A program made the position numbers and the translations under genes. Source: RGIG1995 sp045126815 (GTDB lineage Bacteria; Bacillota; Clostridia; Oscillospirales; CAG-272). Taken from it: a stretch of 23,268 nucleotides of DNA. Positions 7,851 to 15,767 of the stretch are shown here, piece after piece; position 1 is the stretch's first letter; each line of letters begins with the position of its first letter. The notes beneath the pieces were generated by a model, which was given only the letters and a program-made list of their open reading frames with translations, was not told where the DNA came from and did no database searches. The stretch spans positions 1-23,268 of the forward strand of contig JBGVPD010000044.1 of the NCBI GenBank assembly GCA_045126815.1, written 5' to 3'.

Positions 7851-7886
7851 CAAGGGGGAGGAGGATTCCGATTTCCTCCTCCCCTT
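7851..7886. repeat. GC-rich inverted repeat next to the 12-bp palindrome
   Basis: CAAGGGGGAGGAGGA pairs with TCCTCCTCCCCTTG with one bulged G; loop of about 7 bases. It lies 12 bases after the previous hairpin, so the two probably form one two-hairpin element. Confidence 0.7.
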
Positions 7887-8004
7887 GACCCCTCCTCTTA
7901 AAACGGTCTGTCTCACTGCATCGTACATAAAAATAAGATTTTTTATCTGTTTAGGTCGGGGTATGTTCGCACAAGACGGCTAATTAGATGGCGGGGGATT
8001 TTTT

Positions 8005-8039
8005 TGTAAAAAAACCATTCCCTTTAGCAAGGGAATGGT
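8005..8039 (-). terminator. Terminator of the phosphopantetheinyl transferase gene
   Basis: Stem ACCATTCCCTT (8014-8024) / AAGGGAATGGT (8029-8039), 4-base loop; read leftward it is followed by a run of T. The gene's stop codon lies at the loop, so the last codons are part of the terminator stem. Confidence 0.85.
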
Positions 8040-8575
8040 AAGTGGTAGATATTGAATTTGTCACAAGGTTTATCTGAGCATACGGTGATTGTGTATGAGT
8101 CGATATTATGGTGGGTATAAACAAAGTTATCTTCGGTTTGGTCAAAAAAACCGTTTCCGGTTAGTTTGCCTTTTGCCTCTTTTTTTGTCCATTCAAGAGT
8201 GTCTTTGGCAAATCTTTTTTGTATCTTTTCGGGGAGTTCGCTATTCTTTTCAATATCAACACCGATAGGGGTGTCGGAAATCGCGCATACTGCATAATCG
8301 CCCGAATGTGACAGGCTTATATAAAATGGGTTGCCTTCAAAAAAAGGTTTTCCCTTATCCGTAAACTTTAACTCAAGCTCATCAAAGTTAAAACTTGTAC
8401 TGTCTTCAACGGCAAAGCGCAACACAGCACCTACCCCCACCGATCTTGCTTTATCTATATCCGACAGAAGTCTGTCTGCTTTTATTTGACGTAGCTTTCC
8501 CACGCGCCTATAGTAGTAATTATAGACTTCCTTGTTTAACAAGGGGGTAACATTTACTATATATACAGAGTTCAT
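8024..8575 (-). CDS. Sfp-type 4'-phosphopantetheinyl transferase
   Basis: 183 aa. It moves the phosphopantetheine arm of CoA onto a serine of carrier proteins. Mg/CoA motif GVDIEK at 105-110 (Asp107, Glu109) and WTKKEA at 129-134 with its catalytic Glu; the upstream SLSHSGDYAVCAIS is the usual substrate-side strand. The stretch between KRF and WTKKEA is very short compared with typical Sfp proteins. The start is the ATG giving MNSVY: GGACGGTGA precedes it, and the promoter's -10 lies upstream at 8601-8596, so longer frames are excluded. No synthase cluster is adjacent, so the target carrier protein is unknown. Confidence 0.88.
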   Translation of the reverse strand: MNSVYIVNVTPLLNKEVYNYYYRRVGKLRQIKADRLLSDIDKARSVGVGAVLRFAVEDSTSFNFDELELKFTDKGKPFFEGNPFYISLSHSGDYAVCAISDTPIGVDIEKNSELPEKIQKRFAKDTLEWTKKEAKGKLTGNGFFDQTEDNFVYTHHNIDSYTITVCSDKPCDKFNIYHLPFPC

Positions 8576-8595
8576 TTTATCACCGTCCAAAAAGA

Positions 8596-8624
8596 ATTTT
8601 ATCATTATCTTCAATATATGTCAA
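8596..8624 (-). promoter_or_regulatory. Promoter of the phosphopantetheinyl transferase gene
   Basis: Minus strand: TTGACA (8624-8619), 17-base spacer, TAAAAT (8601-8596) preceded by TGA. It predicts a leader of only about 14 bases. Confidence 0.75.
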
Positions 8625-8660
8625 GTTATGTGTTTTTTGTGTCTATTCTTATAAAATTTC

Positions 8661-8688
8661 TTGATTTTTCTATGGGTTATGATATAAT
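8661..8688 (+). promoter_or_regulatory. Promoter of the queT-lplA-methyltransferase operon
   Basis: TTGATT (8661-8666), 16-base spacer, TATAAT (8683-8688) with TGA directly before it (extended -10). Confidence 0.75.
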
Positions 8689-8714
8689 TATAAAGATAGG
8701 AGAGTGTAAAAAAT

Positions 8715-9248
8715 ATGATTGACAGAATAGAAAAGAACAAGAAAATAAGAAAAATGACACATTATTTAACGAGGGCAGCAATAGTTGCGGCTCTTTATGC
8801 AGCGGTAACTTTGGTAGTATATCCGTTTTCATTCGGTCAGATACAAATAAGAATTTCTGAAGCTTTGACTATATTACCTTTTTATATGCCGGAAGCGGTT
8901 TTAGGGTTATTTATCGGATGCATAATATCAAACTTTTTCAGTCCCAACATAATAATACTTGACGTCATTTTCGGTAGTCTTGCAACTCTTTTGGCGGCAC
9001 TTTTAACCTATCTTTGCAGAAAAATGGGCAAAAAGGGCAGATGGTTGGCGCCATTCTTTCCCGTAATAGTAAACGCTGTGGTTATTGGACTTGTTCTTGC
9101 GCTTACACTAACAAAAAGCGGAGAGGGCTCATTCTACACCGTATTCTTAATTAACGCTTGTACGGTAGGTTTAGGACAGCTTGTTGCTTGTTACGGTTTA
9201 GGTATCCCTCTTTCTTACATACTTGAAAAAATCAAAGACAAGATATAG
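8715..9248 (+). CDS. queT: QueT family transporter (ECF substrate-binding component)
   Basis: 177 aa, 5-6 predicted membrane helices. The diagnostic segment FGQIQIRISEALTILPF, with the following PEAVLGLFIGCIISNFF, defines the QueT family. These are thought to be ECF S-components taking up queuosine precursors (preQ0/preQ1) with the shared ECF energising module, which is not encoded here. The ribosome site is AGGAGAG, 10 bases before the ATG. The leader between promoter and gene is only about 20 bases, too short for the preQ1 riboswitch often found upstream, so regulation must be different. First gene of an operon with lplA, eight bases downstream. Confidence 0.88.
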   Translation: MIDRIEKNKKIRKMTHYLTRAAIVAALYAAVTLVVYPFSFGQIQIRISEALTILPFYMPEAVLGLFIGCIISNFFSPNIIILDVIFGSLATLLAALLTYLCRKMGKKGRWLAPFFPVIVNAVVIGLVLALTLTKSGEGSFYTVFLINACTVGLGQLVACYGLGIPLSYILEKIKDKI

Positions 9249-9256
9249 GTAACTGA

Positions 9257-10240
9257 ATGATAATATACAGAAACAAAAGCACGGATCCGTATTTTAATTT
9301 GGCAGCCGAACAATATTTGCTTGATACAAAGCAGGGTGATATCTTTATGCTTTGGCGTAACGAGAGGGCTGTTATAATCGGGAAAAACCAAAATGCGTAT
9401 TCCGAGCTTGATTTAGATTTTGTTGAAAAAGAGAATATAAAGGTAGTACGCAGACTAACGGGCGGGGGCGCTGTTTTTCACGATATCGGAAACATAAATT
9501 TTTCATTTATAGTTTCGGGAGAAGAAAATGCGACTTTAGATTTCGTCCGTTTTACAAACCCCATAATTGAGGCGATATCTGAATTAGGGGTAAATAACAT
9601 TTGTCTTTCAGGGCGTAACGATATACTTATAGACGGCAAAAAAATATCGGGTAATGCGCAAAGCTGTTACAACAACAAAACTCTTCATCATGGAACTTTG
9701 CTCTATTCTTCGGACTTATCAATGTTATCGGGAGCACTAAAAGTTGACGAAGAAAAGATCAAGTCCAAAGGTATAAAGAGTGTCAGAAACAGAGTAAGCA
9801 ATATAAAAGATTATCTTTCTCAAGATATGGATACTAAAGAATTTATGGACTATCTTGAAAGGTATATCTCAAATAAAAACAACTGCGAAGTTGTTGATTT
9901 TACAGACGAAGATATAAAGAAGATACAAGAATTGGCTGATCAAAAATATTCCACATGGGAATGGAATTTCGGTAAGTCAAAAGAGTTTTCCACTTTAAAA
10001 AGAAAAAGATATCCGTTTGGCAGTGTTGGCGTAAATTTAACCCTTGAAAACGGAATTATAAAACAGCTTAAAATATACGGTGACTTCTTTGGGGTGAGCG
10101 ACGTATCAAATCTTGAAGATTTGTTGATAAACGTTAAATATACAAAGCAGGCCGTAGAAAGTGTGATAAGCGATAAAATACTCGACGACTGCATAAAGGG
10201 TATGGACGTAGAAACGTTTTTACTTTTATTGTTTTCATAA
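9257..10240 (+). CDS. lplA: Lipoate-protein ligase A
   Basis: 327 aa, full length with both domains. It activates lipoate with ATP and attaches it to a lysine of acceptor proteins (E2 subunits, GcvH). The lipoate loop RRLTGGGAVFHD starts at residue 65. DILIDGKKISGNAQ (about 122-135) has the conserved Lys and GNAQ motif. The C-terminal accessory domain spans about 245-327. The ribosome site AGGTAA overlaps the queT stop codon, so translation is probably coupled. No lipoyl acceptor protein is encoded in this window. Confidence 0.95.
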   Translation: MIIYRNKSTDPYFNLAAEQYLLDTKQGDIFMLWRNERAVIIGKNQNAYSELDLDFVEKENIKVVRRLTGGGAVFHDIGNINFSFIVSGEENATLDFVRFTNPIIEAISELGVNNICLSGRNDILIDGKKISGNAQSCYNNKTLHHGTLLYSSDLSMLSGALKVDEEKIKSKGIKSVRNRVSNIKDYLSQDMDTKEFMDYLERYISNKNNCEVVDFTDEDIKKIQELADQKYSTWEWNFGKSKEFSTLKRKRYPFGSVGVNLTLENGIIKQLKIYGDFFGVSDVSNLEDLLINVKYTKQAVESVISDKILDDCIKGMDVETFLLLLFS

Positions 10241-10259
10241 AGAGAATGGGGAAATATTG

Positions 10260-11027
10260 ATGAAATATAAGCAATACGAGGCACTTGCTTCATTTTATGA
10301 CAAGCTCAATCCCGACGTTGATTACGTTTTGTGGAGTAAATTTATACAAGAAACGGTAAAAAAATTCGGGGAAATCGACACAAAGCTTGTGCTTGACCTT
10401 GCGTGTGGGACCGGTAGTATGTCGGTCGAGTTGGCGAAGGCGGGGTATGAGGTTATAGGTGTTGACCTCTCACCTGAAATGCTAATGGAAGCACAGAATA
10501 AAGCATACGAAGAAGAAGTAAACGTATTATTTCTCAATCAAAATATGTGCGAACTTGATCTTTACGGAACGGTCGATATGGCGGTATGCTGTCTTGACAG
10601 TCTCAATTATTTGATCGAAGAAAAAGACTTTGAAAAAACATTGAGTCTTGTAAATAACTTTATGAACGATAAAGGACTGTTTATATTTGACGTGAATACC
10701 CCATATAAGTTTAAAAACATATATGGCAACAATGCATATATACTCGAAGACGAGGGTGTTACGTGTGCGTGGCAGAATACTTTTGACGAAGAAACAGGGA
10801 TATGTGATTTTGACCTATCTTTTTTCGTTGAACAAAAGAATGGACTTTATGAACGTGTTGACGAAAGTCAGAGAGAAAAAATGTATACCGATAAACAGAT
10901 AAGAGACGTTTTAGAAAAATGTTCTTTTGAGGTATTGGGAGTATATTCGGATTATAATTTTAAAGAATACAAGGATGACGACGAGCGTTGGTATTACGTT
11001 TGCAGAGCAAATAATAAAAACAGATGA
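10260..11027 (+). CDS. Class I SAM-dependent methyltransferase
   Basis: 255 aa. SAM-binding motif I VLDLACGTGSMS (about 44-55), motif II acidic end VIGVDLS, then MCELDLYGTVDMAVCCLDSLNYL, the motif IV region. The N-terminus YEALASFYDKLNPDVDYVLW is typical of a Clostridia/Bacilli family of small-molecule or tRNA-type methyltransferases whose substrate is unknown. ATG 10260 was chosen over the TTG one codon earlier; GGGGA lies about 8 bases upstream. It starts 19 bases after lplA and is the last gene of the operon, ending at a terminator two bases past the stop. Confidence 0.88.
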   Translation: MKYKQYEALASFYDKLNPDVDYVLWSKFIQETVKKFGEIDTKLVLDLACGTGSMSVELAKAGYEVIGVDLSPEMLMEAQNKAYEEEVNVLFLNQNMCELDLYGTVDMAVCCLDSLNYLIEEKDFEKTLSLVNNFMNDKGLFIFDVNTPYKFKNIYGNNAYILEDEGVTCAWQNTFDEETGICDFDLSFFVEQKNGLYERVDESQREKMYTDKQIRDVLEKCSFEVLGVYSDYNFKEYKDDDERWYYVCRANNKNR

Positions 11028-11028
11028 T

Positions 11029-11054
11029 AAAAGGGGCTGATTTCAGTCCCTTTT
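11029..11054. terminator. Bidirectional terminator, convergent genes
   Basis: Stem AAAAGGGGCTGA / TCAGTCCCTTTT, 12 bp with one G-U pair and a tight loop, A on the left and T on the right. The stop codon of the convergent acetyltransferase is at its edge. Confidence 0.85.
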
Positions 11055-11538
11055 AAAATTTATATTCAAGCTCGATATACTTTTGTTCTTTACCCAAAAT
11101 ATTATGCAAAACGTAATTGCCCGTCTCTTTAAAGCCTAAACTTATATAACAATTATATGCAGAAATATTAGTATCAAATACTGATAAAGTTACTTCTTTA
11201 GCGCCGTATTCTTCTTTGGCAAAGGTAAGAGCTTCAATAAGCATCTTCTTACCGTAACCCTTGCCCCTTTTTGAAGAGTCAACTATTATAAGTCCGAATT
11301 TATATCTATCATTTTGCAGGTGCTCAATAAACAAATGCCCTATAACTTCACCTTCATCAACCGCTATAAAGCCTTTATAAACGTTGTTATTTGTGTAAAG
11401 TCGTTTGTTAAATTCTTCGTTCGATAGGGGATATGTTTTAAATCTGTCGGCGCACCATAGAAAAAATGATTGTTCGTCGGGTATCCAACTTATAATTTTG
11501 TTTGCATCTTCAAACGTATACGGTCTTAATTTTATCAT
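11053..11538 (-). CDS. GNAT family N-acetyltransferase
   Basis: 161 aa, one GNAT domain. The acetyl-CoA loop RGKGYGKKML (about 92-101) is motif A, preceded by the KFGLIIVD strand and followed by VTLSVFDTNISAYNCYISLGF, the usual motif B. The N-terminal LRPYTFEDANKIISWI fits the RimJ/RimL-like branch. The substrate cannot be told; it may be an amine or a protein N-terminus. The ribosome site AAAGGATAT lies about 5 bases before the ATG. It follows the NYN gene on the same strand with a hairpin in between. Confidence 0.92.
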   Translation of the reverse strand: MIKLRPYTFEDANKIISWIPDEQSFFLWCADRFKTYPLSNEEFNKRLYTNNNVYKGFIAVDEGEVIGHLFIEHLQNDRYKFGLIIVDSSKRGKGYGKKMLIEALTFAKEEYGAKEVTLSVFDTNISAYNCYISLGFKETGNYVLHNILGKEQKYIELEYKF

Positions 11539-11569
11539 AATATATCCTTTTATAATAATTAAATGTTAA

Positions 11570-11592
11570 AGGGGACTTTATATAAGTCCCCT
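11570..11592 (-). terminator. Hairpin after the NYN gene, weak terminator
   Basis: AGGGGACTT / AAGTCCCCT, 9-bp perfect stem, 5-base loop. Only two T follow on the minus strand, so termination may be partial and the acetyltransferase may be partly read from upstream. Confidence 0.6.
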
Positions 11593-11604
11593 ACGCGTGT
11601 TAGA

Positions 11605-12393
11605 TCAGTCTGACCAGATACCGTCTTTTTTAACGGAGTCCCAATTTACGTTCAAAACCTTAATTGTTTTTACCGCGCTTACTTTAACTGATTTTTGGTA
11701 GATATAACCGTCATCCATAAGTTTGCGTAAGGTTTTGGTAACGTAACCTTTGTCGATTTTGTTTTTTCTTGATACAGCTTCAACAGTTGCCCAAAATGTA
11801 GGGAAACTTCGCTTTCCTTTTTTTCTGTTTGTTTTTTCTGTTAACGGTTTAAGGCTTGAAAGAATTGCTCTATAACAACCGTAAAGTTCTTCATCTCTGC
11901 CGGGAAGCTCAAAAGTGCTTGTCGCGCAATTTTTAAGCTGGGTACTCATGGCATCTTTTACACCGTAAACTATTACTTCTTTTTTGCGTCTCGTAACAAG
12001 AAAGCTGACGGCAGAACTGAAGTGACCGTCGCCCGAGAAAATAATAAAAGTATCAATATTGTGCGCTTCAACGGCTTTTTGATAAATGTGGTCAAGCATA
12101 ATAAAATCGGTGAAATCTTTCTTATGGTGGTTTGAAGCGTTTTGCGTTTCAATAATAGTGCTTGAGACCTCGCGTATTTTCGGTATTTCCAAACGAATAG
12201 CCGTATTTGAAAAATCTGCAAAAAAGATAATGTCTTTTATGTCGTATTTAGAAGAAATTTCGTTAAACCAACCCTTAATATCAGGTTTTTGATTATGAAG
12301 CTTGTCAAGCGAAATGTACCAATGTTCGTAGTCTACAAAACAAATCGCATGTGGTTTTCTGTGGCCCGACTGACGTTTAAATAAGTTAAACAT
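11605..12393 (-). CDS. NYN-domain (PIN-like) putative RNase with winged-helix tail
   Basis: 262 aa. The N-terminal NYN/LabA fold has its acidic metal-site residues: Asp21 in CFVDYEHW, Asp93/Asp96 in KKDFTDFIMLDHIY, and Asp122 in IIFSGDGHFSSAV. The C-terminal part (about 195-255) looks like a winged helix. NYN proteins are predicted or proven Mg-dependent ribonucleases; the tail may bind nucleic acid. The ATG at 12393 is taken because longer frames would begin inside or before the promoter at 12440-12468; a TTG one codon earlier is possible. GGAAAGGAGG is 16 bases upstream, unusually far. Divergent from polA. Confidence 0.82.
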   Translation of the reverse strand: MFNLFKRQSGHRKPHAICFVDYEHWYISLDKLHNQKPDIKGWFNEISSKYDIKDIIFFADFSNTAIRLEIPKIREVSSTIIETQNASNHHKKDFTDFIMLDHIYQKAVEAHNIDTFIIFSGDGHFSSAVSFLVTRRKKEVIVYGVKDAMSTQLKNCATSTFELPGRDEELYGCYRAILSSLKPLTEKTNRKKGKRSFPTFWATVEAVSRKNKIDKGYVTKTLRKLMDDGYIYQKSVKVSAVKTIKVLNVNWDSVKKDGIWSD

Positions 12394-12439
12394 CAAAAAA
12401 CTACACTGTCCTCCTTTCCCAATAATAACATACACATTG

Positions 12440-12468
12440 ATTATACAACATCTGAAAAAAATAATCAA
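12440..12468 (-). promoter_or_regulatory. Promoter of the NYN gene
   Basis: Minus strand: TTGATT (12468-12463), 17-base spacer, TATAAT (12445-12440). It rules out start codons upstream of about 12433. Confidence 0.75.
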
Positions 12469-12496
12469 GGATATTTTATGTTATTTGCAAAAATGA

Positions 12497-12526
12497 TTGA
12501 ATTAATGGTAGTTTGTGTGGTATAAT
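12497..12526 (+). promoter_or_regulatory. Promoter of polA
   Basis: TTGAAT (12497-12502), 18-base spacer, TATAAT (12521-12526) with TGG before it (extended -10). Confidence 0.75.
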
Positions 12527-12575
12527 GAGAGGGTAAGATGGTGTAAAAAGTATCTTTTTTGAAAGGAAAAACAAT

Positions 12576-15071
12576 ATGAAAAAAATGCTTGTAATTGACG
12601 GCAACAGCATAGTCAACAGAGCTTTTTACGGAATAAGACCGCTCACTACAAAATCAGGATTGCACACAAACGCCGTATACGGCTTTGTAAATATATTGCT
12701 CAAAAATCTTGAAAATATTAATCCAGATTATGCGGCGATAGCCTTTGATTTGAAATCGCCCACATTTAGACATAAAGAATATTCGGAGTATAAAGCGGGT
12801 AGACACGCTATGCCCGAGGAACTTAAAATGCAAATGCCGTATGCGAGAGAGGTGGCATCTGCATTAGGTTTTGTTGTTTTAGACAAAGAGGGATATGAAG
12901 CGGATGATATTTTGGGAACCCTTGCAAGAATGGGCGAAGAAGAGGGGGTTCAAGTTTTTGTGCTTACGGGAGACCGTGACTCTTTACAGCTTATTTCGGA
13001 TACAACGAAGATACTCCTTGCATCAAACAACGATACATTGTTGTTTGACAGACAGAAGTTTTTTGAAAAATACACCATTCAACCCGAACAGTTTGTTGAC
13101 TTAAAAGCTCTTATGGGAGACAGCTCGGATAATATTCCGGGTGTTATGGGCGTCGGAGAAAAGACGGCAATCAAGCTTATCGCATCGGAAGGTTCATTGG
13201 AAAATCTTTATAATAATATTGAAGAAAAAGATATTTCTGCAAACCTCAAACAAAAGCTTGTAACTTCAAAAGATATGGCGTTTCTGTCTCAGTTCTTGGC
13301 AAGAATCGAAAGACACGTTCCTTTGGATGTTGAACTTTGTGATGTTGAGTATAAGTCTTTTGATAAGAACGCTTTGACAAATATATTTACCGAACTTGAG
13401 TTTTTTAACTTCATAAAGAGACTTGAGTTGTCGGGAGAAAATGAAACCATAGAATATAAAGATATAACCGACCTTTCGGTTTTGAGTAAAGATAATATAT
13501 ATGCTTTATCTGTTGATGACGGTAATATGTATATTTATTCCGAAGGTGTTTCAGTACGGGTAAAACTTGAAAATGCACGTTCGTTTTTGGAAGATGACAG
13601 TTATAAAAAGATAGTTTATGATTCAAAGTGGTACTACACATTTTTTAAAGATCAAAACATTGACGTAAATGGTATACATTTTGACGTTATGCTCGGCGCC
13701 TATCTTGCCGATTCGACAATGGGTAAATATGATATAGAACATTTGGTCTCAAGCTTTTTAAATTCTGTTTTTGAAGAGGGAAAGACCGATAAAGCAAGAT
13801 GTATTTATAATCTTTATAAAGTGCTTGAAAAGTCACTTTGTGACGGTGGAATGATTAGCCTGTTAAACGAAGTAGAGCTTCCTTTGGCACGTACTCTTTC
13901 TTCTATGGAGATGAGAGGATTTACCGTTGAGAGAACAGGGCTTAAGCAGTACGGAGAAATATTGACAAAACTAGCGGAAGATCTAACGCAGAGAATATAT
14001 TTTGCGGCAGACTGCGAATTTAATATTAATTCTCCCAAACAGCTTGGAGAGGTGCTTTTTGAAAAATTAAAATTGCCGGCTGTAAAAAAGACGAAGACGG
14101 GATATTCAACAAACGCAGAGGTGCTTGAAAAGTTAAAGCCTTATGCGCCCATCGTTGAAGATATACTCGAATACAGACAAGTTGTAAAATTGAAAAATAC
14201 CTACGTTGACGGTCTTCTCGGCGTTGCCGATGAAAACGGAAAGGTGCATACGACGTTTAACCAGACGGGAACGGCGACGGGAAGATTATCGTCTACCGAA
14301 CCGAATTTACAAAATATACCCGTAAGGCAGGAAATGGGCAGGGAACTCCGCCGTTTCTTTAAGGCGCAGAATGAGGATTACGTGCTTATAGACGCCGACT
14401 ATTCTCAAATAGAGTTAAGACTTTTGTCGCATATATCGGGCGACGAAAAGATGATAAACGCGTTTATTGACGGGGTTGATATTCATAAGGTTACAGCGTC
14501 GCAGGTGTTTAATACTCCTATTGAATTTGTAACACCTGAACAGAGAAAAAGAGCAAAAGCCGTTAACTTCGGTATTATATACGGAATGGGTGATTTTTCA
14601 CTTGCTTCGGATATAAAGGTAACGAAGAAACAGGCGGCGGAATATATCCAAAGTTATTTTGAGACTTATCCGAAAGTTGACGCATATTTGAAGAATACGG
14701 TTGAACAGGCAAAGAATGACGGATTTGTTACAACCCTTTACGGCAGAAGAAGATATATACCTGATCTGAAATCGGGCAAGGCTGTTTTAAGAAAGTTTGG
14801 AGAAAGGGTTGCGATGAACAGTCCCATTCAAGGAACGGCTGCGGATATAATTAAAATAGCCATGGTAAATACCGAAAGAGCGTTAAATGAAAGCGGTATT
14901 GACGCGAAGCTTATCTTGCAGGTACACGACGAGCTTATAGTTGAAGCAAATAAGAACTGTGCCGACAAGGCAAAAGAGATACTACAAAGAGAAATGGAAA
15001 ATGCAGTAAAACTTTCAGTACCCTTAACAGTTGAGATCCAAATGGGCAACACGTGGTTTGATTGTAAGTAG
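12576..15071 (+). CDS. polA: DNA polymerase I
   Basis: 831 aa, shorter than the E. coli or Bacillus enzymes. Residues about 1-290 are the 5' nuclease (FEN-like) domain: IDGNSIVNRAFYG, YEADDILGT, LTGDRDSLQL, ALMGDSSDNIPG. About 300-440 is a remnant of the 3'-5' exonuclease fold: the DxE pair is absent (ALSVDDGNMYIY), so no proofreading is expected. About 450-831 is the polymerase: motif A DADYSQIELR (catalytic Asp608), motif B KRAKAVNFGIIYGM, motif C QVHDEL (His784, Asp785). It fills gaps and removes primers in repair and replication. AAAGGA precedes the ATG. Loss of proofreading is common in Firmicutes. Confidence 0.97.
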   Translation: MKKMLVIDGNSIVNRAFYGIRPLTTKSGLHTNAVYGFVNILLKNLENINPDYAAIAFDLKSPTFRHKEYSEYKAGRHAMPEELKMQMPYAREVASALGFVVLDKEGYEADDILGTLARMGEEEGVQVFVLTGDRDSLQLISDTTKILLASNNDTLLFDRQKFFEKYTIQPEQFVDLKALMGDSSDNIPGVMGVGEKTAIKLIASEGSLENLYNNIEEKDISANLKQKLVTSKDMAFLSQFLARIERHVPLDVELCDVEYKSFDKNALTNIFTELEFFNFIKRLELSGENETIEYKDITDLSVLSKDNIYALSVDDGNMYIYSEGVSVRVKLENARSFLEDDSYKKIVYDSKWYYTFFKDQNIDVNGIHFDVMLGAYLADSTMGKYDIEHLVSSFLNSVFEEGKTDKARCIYNLYKVLEKSLCDGGMISLLNEVELPLARTLSSMEMRGFTVERTGLKQYGEILTKLAEDLTQRIYFAADCEFNINSPKQLGEVLFEKLKLPAVKKTKTGYSTNAEVLEKLKPYAPIVEDILEYRQVVKLKNTYVDGLLGVADENGKVHTTFNQTGTATGRLSSTEPNLQNIPVRQEMGRELRRFFKAQNEDYVLIDADYSQIELRLLSHISGDEKMINAFIDGVDIHKVTASQVFNTPIEFVTPEQRKRAKAVNFGIIYGMGDFSLASDIKVTKKQAAEYIQSYFETYPKVDAYLKNTVEQAKNDGFVTTLYGRRRYIPDLKSGKAVLRKFGERVAMNSPIQGTAADIIKIAMVNTERALNESGIDAKLILQVHDELIVEANKNCADKAKEILQREMENAVKLSVPLTVEIQMGNTWFDCK

Positions 15072-15082
15072 AAATCAAATAA

Positions 15083-15165
15083 AGCCCCTTCTTTGGGAGG
15101 GGTGTCTTGCCAATCAAATAATAAGCGAGTTATGAAAATGAAAGTTGGCAAGACGGGGTGGGGCT
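15083..15165. repeat. Inverted-repeat element after polA
   Basis: Outer AGCCCC / GGGGCT and inner GTCTTGCCAA (15104-15113) / TTGGCAAGAC (15145-15154). A small GC hairpin sits in the left arm. No T run, so not a simple terminator; the layout resembles a miniature inverted-repeat element, but no target-site duplication is evident. Confidence 0.6.
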
Positions 15166-15187
15166 AAAAGGGAAGTAACAAAAGGTC

Positions 15188-15234
15188 AGCCCCCTTCCGT
15201 CAGCTTCGCTGCCACCTCCCCCAATGGGGAGGCT
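15188..15234 (-). repeat. REP-like palindromic repeat, copy 1
   Basis: Read on the minus strand: GCCTCCCC-ATT-GGGGGAGG, then TGGCAGCGAAGCTGACGG, then AGGGGG. Two consecutive hairpins with a conserved GGTGGCA...GAAG...TGACGGA core shared with 15719-15763 and 15768-15816. Confidence 0.75.
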
Positions 15235-15307
15235 TAGTGGTGATTTTTAGTTGCTTTTGGAATTTGATGCTATGCTGTTAGCGAAAATGTTGTGAGAGTG
15301 AAATTTT

Positions 15308-15688
15308 ATGGATGATTTCAAGGTAAAAAAGAATGATTCTCTTTTGGGATTTGCAAAAAAGTTGCGTAAAAATATGACTCCGCAAGAAAATCATCTTTGG
15401 TATGATTATTTGAGTAAATATCCTGTAAAAGTTTATCGTCAAAGAATCATTGACAATTTTATTGTTGATTTTTATTGTGCAAAGGCACGTCTTGTTATAG
15501 AGCTTGATGGATCACAGCATTATACGCCCGATGGCAAACATTATGATGGGCTTCGTACAGATGTTATAGAAAAGTATAAATTAAAAGTTATTCGTTTTTC
15601 AAACGGTGACGTTGATAACAAGTTTGCAGGTGTTTGTTCTGTAATAGATAGAACAATAAACGAAAGAATACAAGAAAAGAACCGATAG
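15308..15688 (+). CDS. DUF559 family, Vsr-like endonuclease-domain protein
   Basis: 126 aa, full length for the family. The N-terminus is LGFAKKLRKNMTPQE. The core IIDNFIVDFYCAKARLVIEL begins near residue 47 and runs into DGSQHY. Asp54, Glu65, Asp67 and the Q-H pair at 70-71 occupy the places of the PD-(D/E)xK/Vsr nuclease centre. It ends with VIRFSNGDVDNKF. DUF559 proteins are predicted DNA endonucleases with no settled role. Only a weak GAGAGTGA precedes the ATG, and there is no clear promoter. Palindromic repeats flank it on both sides, and its stop codon lies inside its terminator stem, so gene and repeats may move or spread as a unit. Confidence 0.85.
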   Translation: MDDFKVKKNDSLLGFAKKLRKNMTPQENHLWYDYLSKYPVKVYRQRIIDNFIVDFYCAKARLVIELDGSQHYTPDGKHYDGLRTDVIEKYKLKVIRFSNGDVDNKFAGVCSVIDRTINERIQEKNR

Positions 15689-15709
15689 AATTAAATCTAT
15701 CGGTTTTTT
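15680..15709 (+). terminator. Terminator of the DUF559 gene
   Basis: Stem AACCGATAGA / TCTATCGGTT, 6-base loop, then TTTT. The TAG stop is part of the left arm. Confidence 0.9.
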
Positions 15710-15718
15710 GTTTTTATA

Positions 15719-15763
15719 TCCCTCTCAGTCGCATATGCGACAGCTCTCCCGGAGGGAGAGCCT
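15719..15763 (-). repeat. REP-like palindromic repeat, copy 2
   Basis: Minus strand: AGGCTCTCCC-TCC-GGGAGAG, then CTGTCGCATATGCGAC, then TGAGAGGGA. Same architecture as copies 1 and 3; opposite orientation to copy 3, five bases away. Confidence 0.75.
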
Positions 15764-15767
15764 AAAA

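Larger units (their letters stand above)
7421..8013. repeat. Gene-free mosaic of repeats and hairpins
   Basis: About 590 bases with no credible gene. Two short open frames at 7419-7699 have no ribosome site and simply translate repeats. The region contains a tandem 28-base repeat, a copy of the 31-base repeat also found in the transposase gene, and at least four perfect hairpins, including GCGCTTTT-TC-AAAAGCGC near 7587 and AAAACGC-GTCA-GCGTTTT near 7659. It is locally more GC-rich than its surroundings. It resembles a landing site where several intergenic repeat families have accumulated; that these families are multicopy elsewhere in the genome is my inference. Confidence 0.6.

Noticed and set aside
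8689..8714. preQ1 riboswitch upstream of queT
   Set aside because: The leader between the promoter and the ATG is only about 20 bases, and no preQ1-type pseudoknot sequence is visible.
12576..15071. polA proofreading loss as an unusual feature
   Set aside because: Decayed 3'-5' exonuclease residues are the rule in many Firmicutes polA proteins.
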